NCBI GenBank assembly: GCA_023653055.1
Contig: JAMNXR010000001.1
Coordinates: 124,001-188,000, forward strand
Direction: 5' to 3'
DNA: 64,000 bases
Source of the DNA: Burkholderiaceae bacterium
Lineage (GTDB): Bacteria > Pseudomonadota > Gammaproteobacteria > Burkholderiales > Burkholderiaceae_B
The notes beneath the pieces were generated by a model. It had not been told where the DNA came from, made no database searches, and saw nothing but the letters and a program-made list of their open reading frames with translations. Of this stretch, positions 54,868 to 63,571 are shown one piece after another (position 1 is the stretch's first letter; each line of letters opens with the position of its first letter). A program made the position numbers and the translations under genes.

Positions 54868-55731
54868 ATGTTAGACAAAGCATGCCCGGTTTGCAAATCA
54901 ATCATGACGGGGGGTAATGAGCCCTGGCATTTTGTATGCAAGCATTGTCACTATGAAATGGCAACACTCTTGCCGACCATCAATAACACAGACCTGCACC
55001 GTCCGCTAGATGAGCTCTCAAGGGAGTCTGGTTTGCGTACAGTTAGAAATATCAATTTCAAGACGCTGTTGAATAGAATCTGCACTTTTACTTCAAACCA
55101 TCACAAATTACTTGATGTGGGCTGCGCGCACGGCTGGTTTCTTGAGTTGGCCAAGGATCATTTTGATGTGCTTGGCATTGAGCCTGACCAAACAATATTT
55201 AAACAGAGTTTAAAGCTTGGCGTACCTATCAGATTGGGATATTTTCCAGAGATCTTGAGTGCAGACGAAAAATTTGACGTCATTATCTTTAATGATGTGA
55301 TTGAACATATCCCAGATATTGAGTCAGTATTGTCTGCTTGTAATGACCATCTAAAGGATGATGGGCTTCTTGTATTAAATCTGCCTGATAGCAATGGCGT
55401 TTTCTATCGACTTTCAAAAATATTCGGTTACATCGGTGTTAAAGGATTATTCGAAAGAATGTGGCAGGTGGGGATGCCCTCACCACATATCCATTACTTC
55501 AATCAAAAAAATCTAGCCATTCTTCTGGAGAGCCAAGGTTTTCAAGTCAAAGACAAAGGTCGCCTTGAAACACTTAGTATCGATGGGTTATATACAAGAC
55601 TGACCTATGCGAATAAAAAAACGAGACCAATAGCGACAGGGTTAATGTACTGCTTAATCTGCATGTCCATCCCATTGCTGAAGATTCTGCCAAGTGACAT
55701 CGCGTATATTATTGTACAAAAAACAAAATAA
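54868..55731 (+). CDS. Class I SAM methyltransferase with N-terminal zinc-ribbon-like motif
   Basis: A 287-residue protein. The N-terminus contains KACPVCKS and HFVCKHCHYEM, two CxxC pairs like the methyltransferase at 16888. The methyltransferase core reads KLLDVGCAHGWFLELAKDHF, VLGIEPDQTIFKQSLK and FDVIIFNDVIEHIPDIE. ATG 54868 has GAGAG seven bases upstream; a TTG at 54865 is in frame. The C-terminus is hydrophobic (LMYCLICMSIPLLKILPS), suggesting membrane attachment. Substrate unknown. Confidence 0.83.
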   Translation: MLDKACPVCKSIMTGGNEPWHFVCKHCHYEMATLLPTINNTDLHRPLDELSRESGLRTVRNINFKTLLNRICTFTSNHHKLLDVGCAHGWFLELAKDHFDVLGIEPDQTIFKQSLKLGVPIRLGYFPEILSADEKFDVIIFNDVIEHIPDIESVLSACNDHLKDDGLLVLNLPDSNGVFYRLSKIFGYIGVKGLFERMWQVGMPSPHIHYFNQKNLAILLESQGFQVKDKGRLETLSIDGLYTRLTYANKKTRPIATGLMYCLICMSIPLLKILPSDIAYIIVQKTK

Positions 55732-55738
55732 ATTATAT

Positions 55739-57589
55739 TTACTCTAGGCGGCTGAATGATTCAATTTTGCCATCCTTTCGGTTAATCCTAAAAAGACTGG
55801 GTGATCCATTTTTAATGCTACCTGTATCAAATAAAGTGCCACCAGATTGCCAAAGTTTTTCATCACTACGGTAAACCGCTAGGTACTCATATCCATCTAA
55901 AAGGCTTGGTAGATTAACCTCACAAGACCAAACATCACCTTCAAAATATTTCTTTCCTATACTCCAACACCAAGACATCGAACTTGTGTAGGGAAGCATG
56001 GCGTAATAAAACATGATTCTTTCTAAGCCGTTAGAGTTCTGCGCAATGAAATATACTTTTTCATTTGGTTGAATATATTTTTTGACTTTGTCAGCGAAAG
56101 ACTCCGTCCTTTGACGAAGCTGATAAGCTTCGCCGCCTGCTTCAATCACTCTAACTTCTTTAAAAAATACGCTTGGAATAAGTAAACATATAAACAATCC
56201 AATTACGACGTGTGCAGTCACTAAGGACTTTGTTTTCAGTTCATCAATAGCGCTGCACAGAAAAGCAAAGAGCAATAGCATCCAAGCAAGGATATAACTA
56301 GAAAAATACCTTTCAAAGGATGCAAGTCTAATGCCTTCGTATTCTGTAAAAAAAACCAGATAACTCACAAAAAGTGCAGCGAGATAACCTAAGGCGCCAA
56401 CAAAAATTATCGACAGTGTCAAAACAAGTTTTGTGTGTAATATCCTGGGTTTAATTAAAACGACCGATACACTTAAAAGAATAAAAATAATGAATATAAA
56501 TAATAAGGAAGGGCTAGGAATCGACCAACGATCAGAGATGCTCAAAAAGCCAGGCTTTAAAACCCTAGTGAAAAATTCACTCGTTGTGAGTGATAAGCGC
56601 TTACTTAAAGCGGGGTCAGTAAAAATACTGAAATTTGGAATCACCACATCTCGTGTTGCTTGGATTGTTGCGACATACCAAGACCACGACTTTAAAACAC
56701 CTATGGTTGCTGAAAGCCCGAGTAACGAGACGAGCGTAGGGTAAAGCAATCTAGCTTTTAATGACTTATTTGAGGATTGGTTTTCAATAAAATAAGAAAC
56801 ATAGAAAACACCAAATGCAACAAGGGCTAACAAAATCGCTATTTCTTTGATTAACGCTAAGGCAGCAATAGATATAAAAAATACCACTGCCGTAGTTGTT
56901 TTTTTATGCTGATCATAGGCTAAAGCTAAACAGGCAGCAAAACATACGCCCAACAATTGATCAGAATAAATGGTTGAATAACTATAATTAAAAAAATACA
57001 AAAATGATGTGGCGATAATGAAAGTGAGAGAGATATTTAATTGTCCTCTTACGATTGAGCCGACAACACAAAGAATCGAAGACAAGACCCAAAACGTTTG
57101 TGCATATAACACATTTTTTTCAGACCAGAATGTTTGCTTGACAAAGAAGTACTGGAATAACTGTTGAATGGGAGGATAGGACTTCAAAAAAATTGGGGAA
57201 TCATTTTTGAATAAGGCATTTGTTTCATATATTATTTTTGTACTGCTTGCCCAAAAAGAAAACTCATCCCATATCAAAAATTTAAAATCCGTAGCAACAG
57301 CAAGATAAAAAATAAGAAATGGAACAAGAATCAACACATCAGAATAGTGAGCGTTTATATATTTAGGATTTCTTGCAATTCTAATAATTTGTAAAATTGC
57401 TAAAAAGCATCCCAATGCGGTCGCTAATATTAAGCCAAGCGAAAGCAAATCAAAGAGTGCAAAAAAGAAGAGCACCAAGCTTACGGAACAGCAAAAGATA
57501 AAAGGTGCTTTATAGCGACCAATTTCTGCTTGTTGGCTAATAAAGCTTATCAGTCCAAAAGTAGATAAAAAGAGAATAAATGTTGACAT
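55739..57589 (-). CDS. Large polytopic membrane protein, GT-C-like
   Basis: A 616-residue membrane protein from ATG 57589 (a TTG at 57622 would add 11). About a dozen helices. The first large loop contains IWDEFSFWASSTKIIYETNA, an acidic D-E motif as in GT-C enzymes, and YPPIQQLFQYFFVKQTFW. A soluble C-terminal tail of about 120 residues follows the last helix, similar in layout to the proteins at 38395 and 13774. It may be a polyprenyl-linked glycosyltransferase or polymerase. Converges on the gene at 54868. Confidence 0.6.
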   Translation of the reverse strand: MSTFILFLSTFGLISFISQQAEIGRYKAPFIFCCSVSLVLFFFALFDLLSLGLILATALGCFLAILQIIRIARNPKYINAHYSDVLILVPFLIFYLAVATDFKFLIWDEFSFWASSTKIIYETNALFKNDSPIFLKSYPPIQQLFQYFFVKQTFWSEKNVLYAQTFWVLSSILCVVGSIVRGQLNISLTFIIATSFLYFFNYSYSTIYSDQLLGVCFAACLALAYDQHKKTTTAVVFFISIAALALIKEIAILLALVAFGVFYVSYFIENQSSNKSLKARLLYPTLVSLLGLSATIGVLKSWSWYVATIQATRDVVIPNFSIFTDPALSKRLSLTTSEFFTRVLKPGFLSISDRWSIPSPSLLFIFIIFILLSVSVVLIKPRILHTKLVLTLSIIFVGALGYLAALFVSYLVFFTEYEGIRLASFERYFSSYILAWMLLLFAFLCSAIDELKTKSLVTAHVVIGLFICLLIPSVFFKEVRVIEAGGEAYQLRQRTESFADKVKKYIQPNEKVYFIAQNSNGLERIMFYYAMLPYTSSMSWCWSIGKKYFEGDVWSCEVNLPSLLDGYEYLAVYRSDEKLWQSGGTLFDTGSIKNGSPSLFRINRKDGKIESFSRLE

Positions 57590-57714
57590 AATTAATTCGT
57601 TGGTTTCAAGTCCGAAGTGCAACTTTGATTAAGCAGTCTGGTTGGCTGAAAGTGTTTAATGCGGCACCAGATGTCGAAAACACACTAAGGTTTTATTGAT
57701 CTGTGACGGGAGCA

Positions 57715-58956
57715 TCAGAATTCAGTCAGACCGTTAAAGTTTAGGGAATCCTCCGCCGTGGAACAAAGATACTGGGCAAGCAAAGTAGCACCTTGTATGT
57801 TACCCGTTGCACCGACACAGTCATACCGTCCTAGTTCAAGCAGCGATCGCATCTCATCCGCAAAAGCACCACGATGCAAAACTTCGGTTGATATCTCTGT
57901 GCAATGGGCAACGGTCTGAAGCCAATTTGTCAGCGCTTGTGCTTCAGGCCAATCGCGACGCTCAACATACAAAACTGGGACACCAGCGGCAGCGGCCTCG
58001 ACAAACATGCCATAACCTGGCTTGGTCAGGATTAAGTCTACTGAGGCAACCAAATCTGAGTAGCGTAGACCGGTCTGAGTTTCTGCAATGACCTGTCGAT
58101 GTGAAGAATCCTGTGCAATTTTGTCGGCAACGATATAGTGAAGCGGTTTCCCAAGCATATGCGTTGGCCACGCATCGAGCTTGATATCCAGAGGCATACC
58201 GCCCATGCCGACCAAAATAAACCATGCATTCTCGGCCACCTGTGTGTTTAAGGTAAGTGAGTCTCTGTGCTTGACGCCAGGGTTGCAGACGGGACCGATT
58301 GCAAGGGTATTGGTGAGCGTCGGCATTGGCATGCTGGGTGTGGGCAACAAGAAATAGTCAGCCCTCTGATAAATATCGCGGATCTCACGCACAATCTCGG
58401 CTCCCACCCGCGCAAGCTCAGGTGAAAGAGGCTGTAGTGCAGCAGTATTTTCAGGCTGATTAGCAGTCGCAAGCAAAAGCGCATGCTCAAGAATATCGGC
58501 CCAGTTCAACGAGCACAGCGCAACAGAGGGAATGCCTGCTTTTTGGGCAGCTGCGAGCGTCAAATAAGGGATGTCTGCCAAGACAAGATCGACCTTTTTT
58601 TCAAGCAACTCCTTAGATAGCAATTCAATCTTCTCGGATAAGGATGCATGAAGCGTTTGATAGGCATGCAAGCTCGCGCCAAGATCGACTGTCAGTGCAT
58701 CTCGCATCACCATGCCAAAGTCATCGGCGACGGGTTGTAAAGCGTCGGGGTTAAAGATCCGTCTTTGAATTTGTTCGGCTGGAAAGGCCGCGCGGATGGT
58801 GAGACGTAAACCTGGGATCAACTCGCGCAATTGATTGATGACAGGTGCTGCTTGCGATAGATGACCAAAGCCATGAGATGACAGGGCAACTAAAAGATGG
58901 GGAGGACGAGGTGATGGCAAGGTGATGACGCCTAACTGTATTGCTTGCCCAGCCAT
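57715..58956 (-). CDS. GT1/GT28-like glycosyltransferase
   Basis: A 413-residue GT-B protein. The N-terminus is [20 protein letters not shown], the GxGHxxq motif of GT1/MurG-type enzymes; the C-terminal half has [17 protein letters not shown] and [20 protein letters not shown], a typical donor-binding region. It also resembles the N-terminal part of L-arabinokinase-like proteins, so an alternative donor is possible. Its ATG lies 25 bp inside the 3' end of rfbB, so the two are coupled. Confidence 0.8.
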   Translation of the reverse strand: MAGQAIQLGVITLPSPRPPHLLVALSSHGFGHLSQAAPVINQLRELIPGLRLTIRAAFPAEQIQRRIFNPDALQPVADDFGMVMRDALTVDLGASLHAYQTLHASLSEKIELLSKELLEKKVDLVLADIPYLTLAAAQKAGIPSVALCSLNWADILEHALLLATANQPENTAALQPLSPELARVGAEIVREIRDIYQRADYFLLPTPSMPMPTLTNTLAIGPVCNPGVKHRDSLTLNTQVAENAWFILVGMGGMPLDIKLDAWPTHMLGKPLHYIVADKIAQDSSHRQVIAETQTGLRYSDLVASVDLILTKPGYGMFVEAAAAGVPVLYVERRDWPEAQALTNWLQTVAHCTEISTEVLHRGAFADEMRSLLELGRYDCVGATGNIQGATLLAQYLCSTAEDSLNFNGLTEF

Positions 58957-60005
58957 TGGCGATATTCCCCACTAGTGACACCGTGCACCCATTCGGGGTT
59001 GTCCAGATACCACTGCACCGTTTTTTGAATACCGGTTGTAAACGTCTCTTGCGGTTTCCAGCCTAGTTCACGTTCGATTTTGCGCGCATCGATGGCGTAG
59101 CGGCGATCATGACCGGGGCGATCTTTGATATAGGTGATTTGCTCGGCGTATTTTTTACCATCCGCGCGAGGGCGCAACGCATCTAGCCGGCCACAGATTG
59201 TTTGGACGACATCGATGTTGGCCATCTCGTTCCAGCCGCCAATGTTGTAGGTCTCACCAATGCGACCTGCCTCAAGGACCCGTATGATCGCGCGACAATG
59301 ATCTTGTACATATAACCAGTCGCGAATTTGTTGGCCATCGCCATAAATCGGCAGTGGTTTGTTGTTCAGCGCATTCAAAATGACTAGTGGAATTAGTTTT
59401 TCGGGAAAGTGATAAGGCCCATAGTTGTTGCTGCAGTTTGTCGTGAGAACGGGTAACCCATATGTGTGATGCCAGGCGCGAACCAGATGATCGGACGAAG
59501 CCTTGCTGGCAGCATAGGGGCTGTTGGGCTCGAAAGGGTTGGTCTCGGCAAAGGGAGGATCTTGAGGTCCTAACGTGCCATAGACTTCATCGGTCGAAAC
59601 ATGCAGAAAGCGAAAGCTCGTTTGGTTCAGGCCCTCGTTACTGCTTGCAGCGGGTAGGGTAGACCAATAGGCGCGCACGCATTCAAGTAAGTTGAACGTG
59701 CCAAGCACATTGGTCTGGATAAATTCACCAGGCCCCAAAATGGAACGGTCAACATGGGATTCCGCAGCAAAATTGAGCACGGCGCGTGGTTGGTATGCTG
59801 AGAGCAAGTCAGAGACGAGTGTTTGATCGCCGATATCGCCTTGGACAAAGATATGACGATTGTCGTGTGCCAGAGAGGACAGATTTTCGGGATTGCCGGC
59901 ATAGGTCAGCTTGTCCAGGTTGACGATGGGCTCGTCATGGCTTGAAAGCCAGGTGTGGACAAAATTACTGCCAATAAAGCCTGCGCAGCCGGTGACAAGA
60001 ATCAT
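58932..60005 (-). CDS. rfbB: dTDP-glucose 4,6-dehydratase
   Basis: A 357-residue protein with every RfbB landmark: [71 protein letters not shown] and [16 protein letters not shown]. It makes dTDP-4-keto-6-deoxyglucose, the substrate of WecE (encoded at 15419) and of the rhamnose branch. No rfbA, rfbC or rfbD is in the window, so the dTDP-glucose supply must come from elsewhere. The end of the gene overlaps the GT1 start. Divergent from the LRR kinase at 60092. Confidence 0.96.
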   Translation of the reverse strand: MILVTGCAGFIGSNFVHTWLSSHDEPIVNLDKLTYAGNPENLSSLAHDNRHIFVQGDIGDQTLVSDLLSAYQPRAVLNFAAESHVDRSILGPGEFIQTNVLGTFNLLECVRAYWSTLPAASSNEGLNQTSFRFLHVSTDEVYGTLGPQDPPFAETNPFEPNSPYAASKASSDHLVRAWHHTYGLPVLTTNCSNNYGPYHFPEKLIPLVILNALNNKPLPIYGDGQQIRDWLYVQDHCRAIIRVLEAGRIGETYNIGGWNEMANIDVVQTICGRLDALRPRADGKKYAEQITYIKDRPGHDRRYAIDARKIERELGWKPQETFTTGIQKTVQWYLDNPEWVHGVTSGEYRQWLGKQYS

Positions 60006-60091
60006 CTCGTGTACTCAAAAGATCAATGGATGGCCAAATTGTAGGGCATCAAGAAGGGACTGGGGTCGGGGATTTGTTACTCTTTAAAACT

Positions 60092-61432
60092 ATGCATGCA
60101 TCGATCCAGACACTTGAGCAGTTCAGAGACGAATCCCGAGCGGGTCGCTTGGCGGGTAGGACGCAATTGAAACTGTCCTGCAACCTAAAAGAATTCCCCT
60201 CTGAAATTTTTGATCTAGCGGACTCGCTTGAGATCTTGGATCTGTCTGGCAACGCCTTATCCTCCCTGCCAGATCGCTTGCCAGAGCTGTACAAATTAAA
60301 AATCCTGTTCTGCTCTGACAACCACTTTACCGAGCTGCCTCGCGTGCTCGGTCAATGCAAAGCCTTGAGCATGATCGGGTTCAGAAACAACAACATCCGC
60401 CATGTTGCGCCCGAGGCTTTACCCCCCTTTCTCCGTTGGCTGATCCTGACCGGCAACCAGCTGACTGAATTGCCGTCAGCGCTTTGTGATCGCCCGCATC
60501 TTCAAAAACTGATGGTGGCGGGCAATTGTCTACAGTCGCTGCCTGAAGAATTGAGCAACTGTAAAAATCTGGAACTCATTCGCATTGCGGCCAATAGGTT
60601 TGAAGCCCTGCCCGAGGTCTTGCTAAAACTACCGCGCTTGTCTTGGTTGAGTTATTCCGGCAATCCCTTTTGCTCAAGCGACGAGCAATCTGCCTTGCAA
60701 GATACGCCGGTCAAACGCCTCCCCTGGTCCTCTCTAGCGTTGCAACAAAAGCTTGGCGAAGGCGCCTCAGGTCTCATTTACCAAGCATCCTGGCAAGCGG
60801 ACAATCCGATCCCGGTCGCAGTTAAAGTATTTAAAGGTGCGCTCACGAGCGATGGTCTGCCGATGAGCGAAATGGCTGCATGCATGCGGGCCGGCAGCCA
60901 TCCAAACTTGATCCCTGTGCTGGGCAAGATAGAAGGACATCCCGACAACGCAAATGGTTTGGTGATGTCCTTGGTCGAGGCAAGCTATCGCAATCTGGCT
61001 AGCCCACCAAGCTTTGCAACTTGCACGCGTGATGTCTACGCGGATGACGTGCGCTTGAGTCTTTCTGAGGTCCTGAGTATCGCCTCCGATATCGCCAGCG
61101 TTGCTCAGCAAGTGCATGCAAAGGGAATCATGCACGGCGATTTGTACGCGCACAACATCTTGTTGGGTCAGGATGGACATGCCCTGCTAGGTGATTTTGG
61201 TGCGGCGTGTTTTAAGCCTGCGGATGCTGCGCAAAGCCTCGCACTCGAAAAGATCGAAGTGCGTGCCTTTGGCTGTTTGCTTGAAGAGTTGCTTGAGCGC
61301 TGCGAGCGCGAGGCCACAACGTCGGCGACTCTGAGCCACTTAAGCGCTTTGCGCGATGCGTGTCTGCACACAGATGCTTCGCGGCGACCAGTTTTTACAG
61401 AGATTGTGGCAAGCATCCCCGCCAAGTCCTAA
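60092..61432 (+). CDS. Leucine-rich repeat Ser/Thr protein kinase
   Basis: A 446-residue protein from ATG 60092 (an ATG at 60026 would add 22 residues, in the shared promoter region). Residues about 10-200 contain leucine-rich repeats (LEILDLSGNALSSLPDRLPE, LRWLILTGNQLTELPSALCD, LQKLMVAGNCLQSLPEELSN). A kinase domain follows: glycine loop LGEGASGLIYQA, VAVK lysine K245, HGDLYAHNILL with catalytic D350 (HGD in place of HRD), and GDFGAA D368. The activation segment is short, with no APE, and the lysine two residues after D350 is replaced by Tyr. Signalling partners are unknown. Confidence 0.9.
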   Translation: MHASIQTLEQFRDESRAGRLAGRTQLKLSCNLKEFPSEIFDLADSLEILDLSGNALSSLPDRLPELYKLKILFCSDNHFTELPRVLGQCKALSMIGFRNNNIRHVAPEALPPFLRWLILTGNQLTELPSALCDRPHLQKLMVAGNCLQSLPEELSNCKNLELIRIAANRFEALPEVLLKLPRLSWLSYSGNPFCSSDEQSALQDTPVKRLPWSSLALQQKLGEGASGLIYQASWQADNPIPVAVKVFKGALTSDGLPMSEMAACMRAGSHPNLIPVLGKIEGHPDNANGLVMSLVEASYRNLASPPSFATCTRDVYADDVRLSLSEVLSIASDIASVAQQVHAKGIMHGDLYAHNILLGQDGHALLGDFGAACFKPADAAQSLALEKIEVRAFGCLLEELLERCEREATTSATLSHLSALRDACLHTDASRRPVFTEIVASIPAKS

Positions 61433-61442
61433 AAGATATTGT

Positions 61443-61459
61443 AAGATGTCCAACATCTT
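61443..61459. promoter_or_regulatory. Perfect 17-bp palindrome, candidate GntR (FadR-type) operator
   Basis: AAGATGT, three bases CCA, then ACATCTT: seven-base perfect arms, 45 bp before the CaiB ATG. The centre GTCCAAC fits the FadR-subfamily GTNNNAC core. It overlaps a TTGTAA/TAAAAT-like promoter. A FadR-type regulator is encoded two genes downstream, so autoregulation is likely (inference). Confidence 0.6.
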
Positions 61460-61504
61460 TAAAATATATCGAAAATCGCAACAAAGATTGCACCGGAGAC
61501 TTGC

Positions 61505-62698
61505 ATGACCACTTTAACCCCAGGCCGTTTGCCGCTCAGCCGTTTCACCGTCCTGGATCTCACGCGCGTGCGCTCAGGCCCCGCGGCGGTCCGCCAGCTA
61601 GGAGACTGGGGTGCCAATGTCATCAAAATCGAAGAGCCGGGCGATATGCCGGACGACAAGCCGGGCGGTTCGGCGCAGTTTGCGGACTATCAAAATACTC
61701 ACCGTAACAAGCGCAGCATCACCATCAACTTAAAGCACCCCAAGGGCAAGGCTTTGTTCATGGAGATGGTCAAGCAGGCCGACGTGGTGATTGAAAACTA
61801 TCGCCCCAATGTGAAATTCAAGCTTGGGATCGACTACGAGTCACTGCGCAAGGTCAATCCACGCATCATTCTCGCCAGCGTCTCTGGCTTTGGCCAAGAT
61901 GGTCCGTACAAGGATCGTCCCGGTCTGGATCAGATCGCACAGGGCATTGGCGGCATTATGTCGGTCACGGGTGAGCCTGGTCGCGGTCCGATGCGAGCCG
62001 GTATCCCGGTGGCGGATCTGACCTCGGGTTTGTTTTGCGCAATCGGCACCTTGGTTGCTCTGCTCGAGCGTGAGGAATCCGGCGAGGGCCAGTGGGTACA
62101 GTCCTCGCTCTTGCAGGCGCAGGTCTGGATGATGGATTTCCAGATCATGCGTTGGTTGATGAATAAAGAAATCCCCGGTCAAAGCGGCAACGACCATCCC
62201 ACCAGCTCGCCGACAGGTGTGTATACGACTTCGGATGGCTATATCAACATCGCCGCCATGGGTACAGAAATGTACGTGCGTCTGGCCAATGTACTGGGCT
62301 TGCCAGAACTGATCGACGATGAACGGTTTAAAACCTTGCAACTACGGGCTAAAAATCGTCCTGCGCTCAATGCTGCCATCAATGCCCGCACCCAGCAGGA
62401 AAACACTGAGTTTTGGATCGACTTGTTGAACAAGGAAGGCGTGCCCTGTGGTCCGATCAAAAACGTGCAGCAAACCATGGAAGATCCTCAGGTCATGCAC
62501 CTGGGCATGGCTAAAAAGCTCCAGCATCCCAAGCTTGGCGAAATCAGTGTGGTGGGACAGCCCGTCATCATGAGCCGCTCCAAGCGCGAGGTGTTTGTGG
62601 CAGCCCCAGATCGTGGCGAGCACAACAAAGAAGTATTCGCCGAGTTTGGCATCAGCGCGGCTCACATCGAAGAGCTCGCTCGTGAAGGTGCGATTTAA
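61505..62698 (+). CDS. CaiB/BaiF family CoA transferase
   Basis: A 397-residue type III CoA transferase: FTVLDLTRVRSGPAAVRQLG, DVVIENYRPNVKFKLGIDY, VSGFGQDGPYKDRPGLDQIA with the candidate nucleophile D142, and GEGQWVQSSLLQAQVWMMDF. GGAG lies seven to eight bases before the ATG. It moves CoA between acyl acids. The GC-rich composition matches a chromosomal backbone rather than the transferred cluster. It heads an operon with a GntR regulator and an enoyl-CoA hydratase, pointing to catabolism of an organic or fatty acid. Confidence 0.93.
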   Translation: MTTLTPGRLPLSRFTVLDLTRVRSGPAAVRQLGDWGANVIKIEEPGDMPDDKPGGSAQFADYQNTHRNKRSITINLKHPKGKALFMEMVKQADVVIENYRPNVKFKLGIDYESLRKVNPRIILASVSGFGQDGPYKDRPGLDQIAQGIGGIMSVTGEPGRGPMRAGIPVADLTSGLFCAIGTLVALLEREESGEGQWVQSSLLQAQVWMMDFQIMRWLMNKEIPGQSGNDHPTSSPTGVYTTSDGYINIAAMGTEMYVRLANVLGLPELIDDERFKTLQLRAKNRPALNAAINARTQQENTEFWIDLLNKEGVPCGPIKNVQQTMEDPQVMHLGMAKKLQHPKLGEISVVGQPVIMSRSKREVFVAAPDRGEHNKEVFAEFGISAAHIEELAREGAI

Positions 62699-62699
62699 G

Positions 62700-63569
62700 T
62701 TGGATAAGCCAGGTATCACCACAACGGTATATACGTCCAGACGGGAAGCCACGTCGGGGCGGCGCGGCGCGGCGGGTAAAACTGCAGCGACAGGCTTAGC
62801 GGGTAGCGCCTTTGGTTCGCTCAGCGCGTTTGGCCAGGCCAAGCCTGCCTCCACGGTTTCAGCGTTTGATAGTCTCGGTCGCCCGGAAAATCTCCCGGAC
62901 GAGATTGCCCAGCAATTACGCGCACGTATCCTAAATGAAAGCCTCGCGCCAGGTCAGCGTCTGCCGACCGAGCAAGAACTCGGCGCGCAGTTTGGCGTTA
63001 GCCGAAATGTCGTGCGCGAAGCCATTGCGCGGCTCAAGCTCACGGGTTTGGTTGAGACGCGTCATGGAGTGGGTACATTTGTCTGTGCGGACATTGCCTT
63101 ACGTCCGTTTGAGGTGTCCCACGATGATTTGCTGGACTTGTCACAGCTGATCCATGTGCATCAGCTGCGCATTGAGATCGAATCGGGGGCGGCGGCCTTG
63201 GCGGCGACGCATCGCACTGCGGGACAACTCGAAACACTTCGCCAGTCGCTCAAGCGTCTGGAGCAACATGCTGATGATTGGGAAGCGGCAGCGCACACGT
63301 CGGTGGATTTTCATCTGGCGGTTGCGCATTGCGCCAACAACCCGTACTTTGTGCGCATCATGGGTCACTTGAGTCATGTGATCCATCATGCTGTGCGCAC
63401 GTTTAGATTTAGAACGATTGGCACGACCCGCGTGGAAGAAATTGAGAACGAGCATGAGAACATTGTCGATGCGATCGCACGACGGGACTCGGCAGGCGCT
63501 CGCCTCGCAATGCGCACCCATTTAGAAACCGCTATGGCACGTTATCGAACATTACTAGGAGACCTTTGA
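62700..63569 (+). CDS. GntR family (FadR subfamily) transcriptional regulator
   Basis: About 289 residues. After a Gly/Ala-rich N-terminal tail of about 60 residues with a short GC-rich repeat in the DNA, a winged-helix domain reads LAPGQRLPTEQELGAQFGVS, RNVVREAIARLKLTGLVETR and GVGTFV. The FCD ligand-binding domain has HQLRIEIESGAAALAA, DFHLAVAHCANNPYFV and EHENIVDAIARRD, which carry the usual metal-binding Asp and His positions. The start is unclear: TTG 62700 with GAAGG ten bases upstream, or GTG 62688 overlapping CaiB. The long tail is unusual for the subfamily. It probably regulates its own operon through the palindrome at 61443. Confidence 0.9.
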   Translation: MDKPGITTTVYTSRREATSGRRGAAGKTAATGLAGSAFGSLSAFGQAKPASTVSAFDSLGRPENLPDEIAQQLRARILNESLAPGQRLPTEQELGAQFGVSRNVVREAIARLKLTGLVETRHGVGTFVCADIALRPFEVSHDDLLDLSQLIHVHQLRIEIESGAAALAATHRTAGQLETLRQSLKRLEQHADDWEAAAHTSVDFHLAVAHCANNPYFVRIMGHLSHVIHHAVRTFRFRTIGTTRVEEIENEHENIVDAIARRDSAGARLAMRTHLETAMARYRTLLGDL

Positions 63570-63571
63570 AA

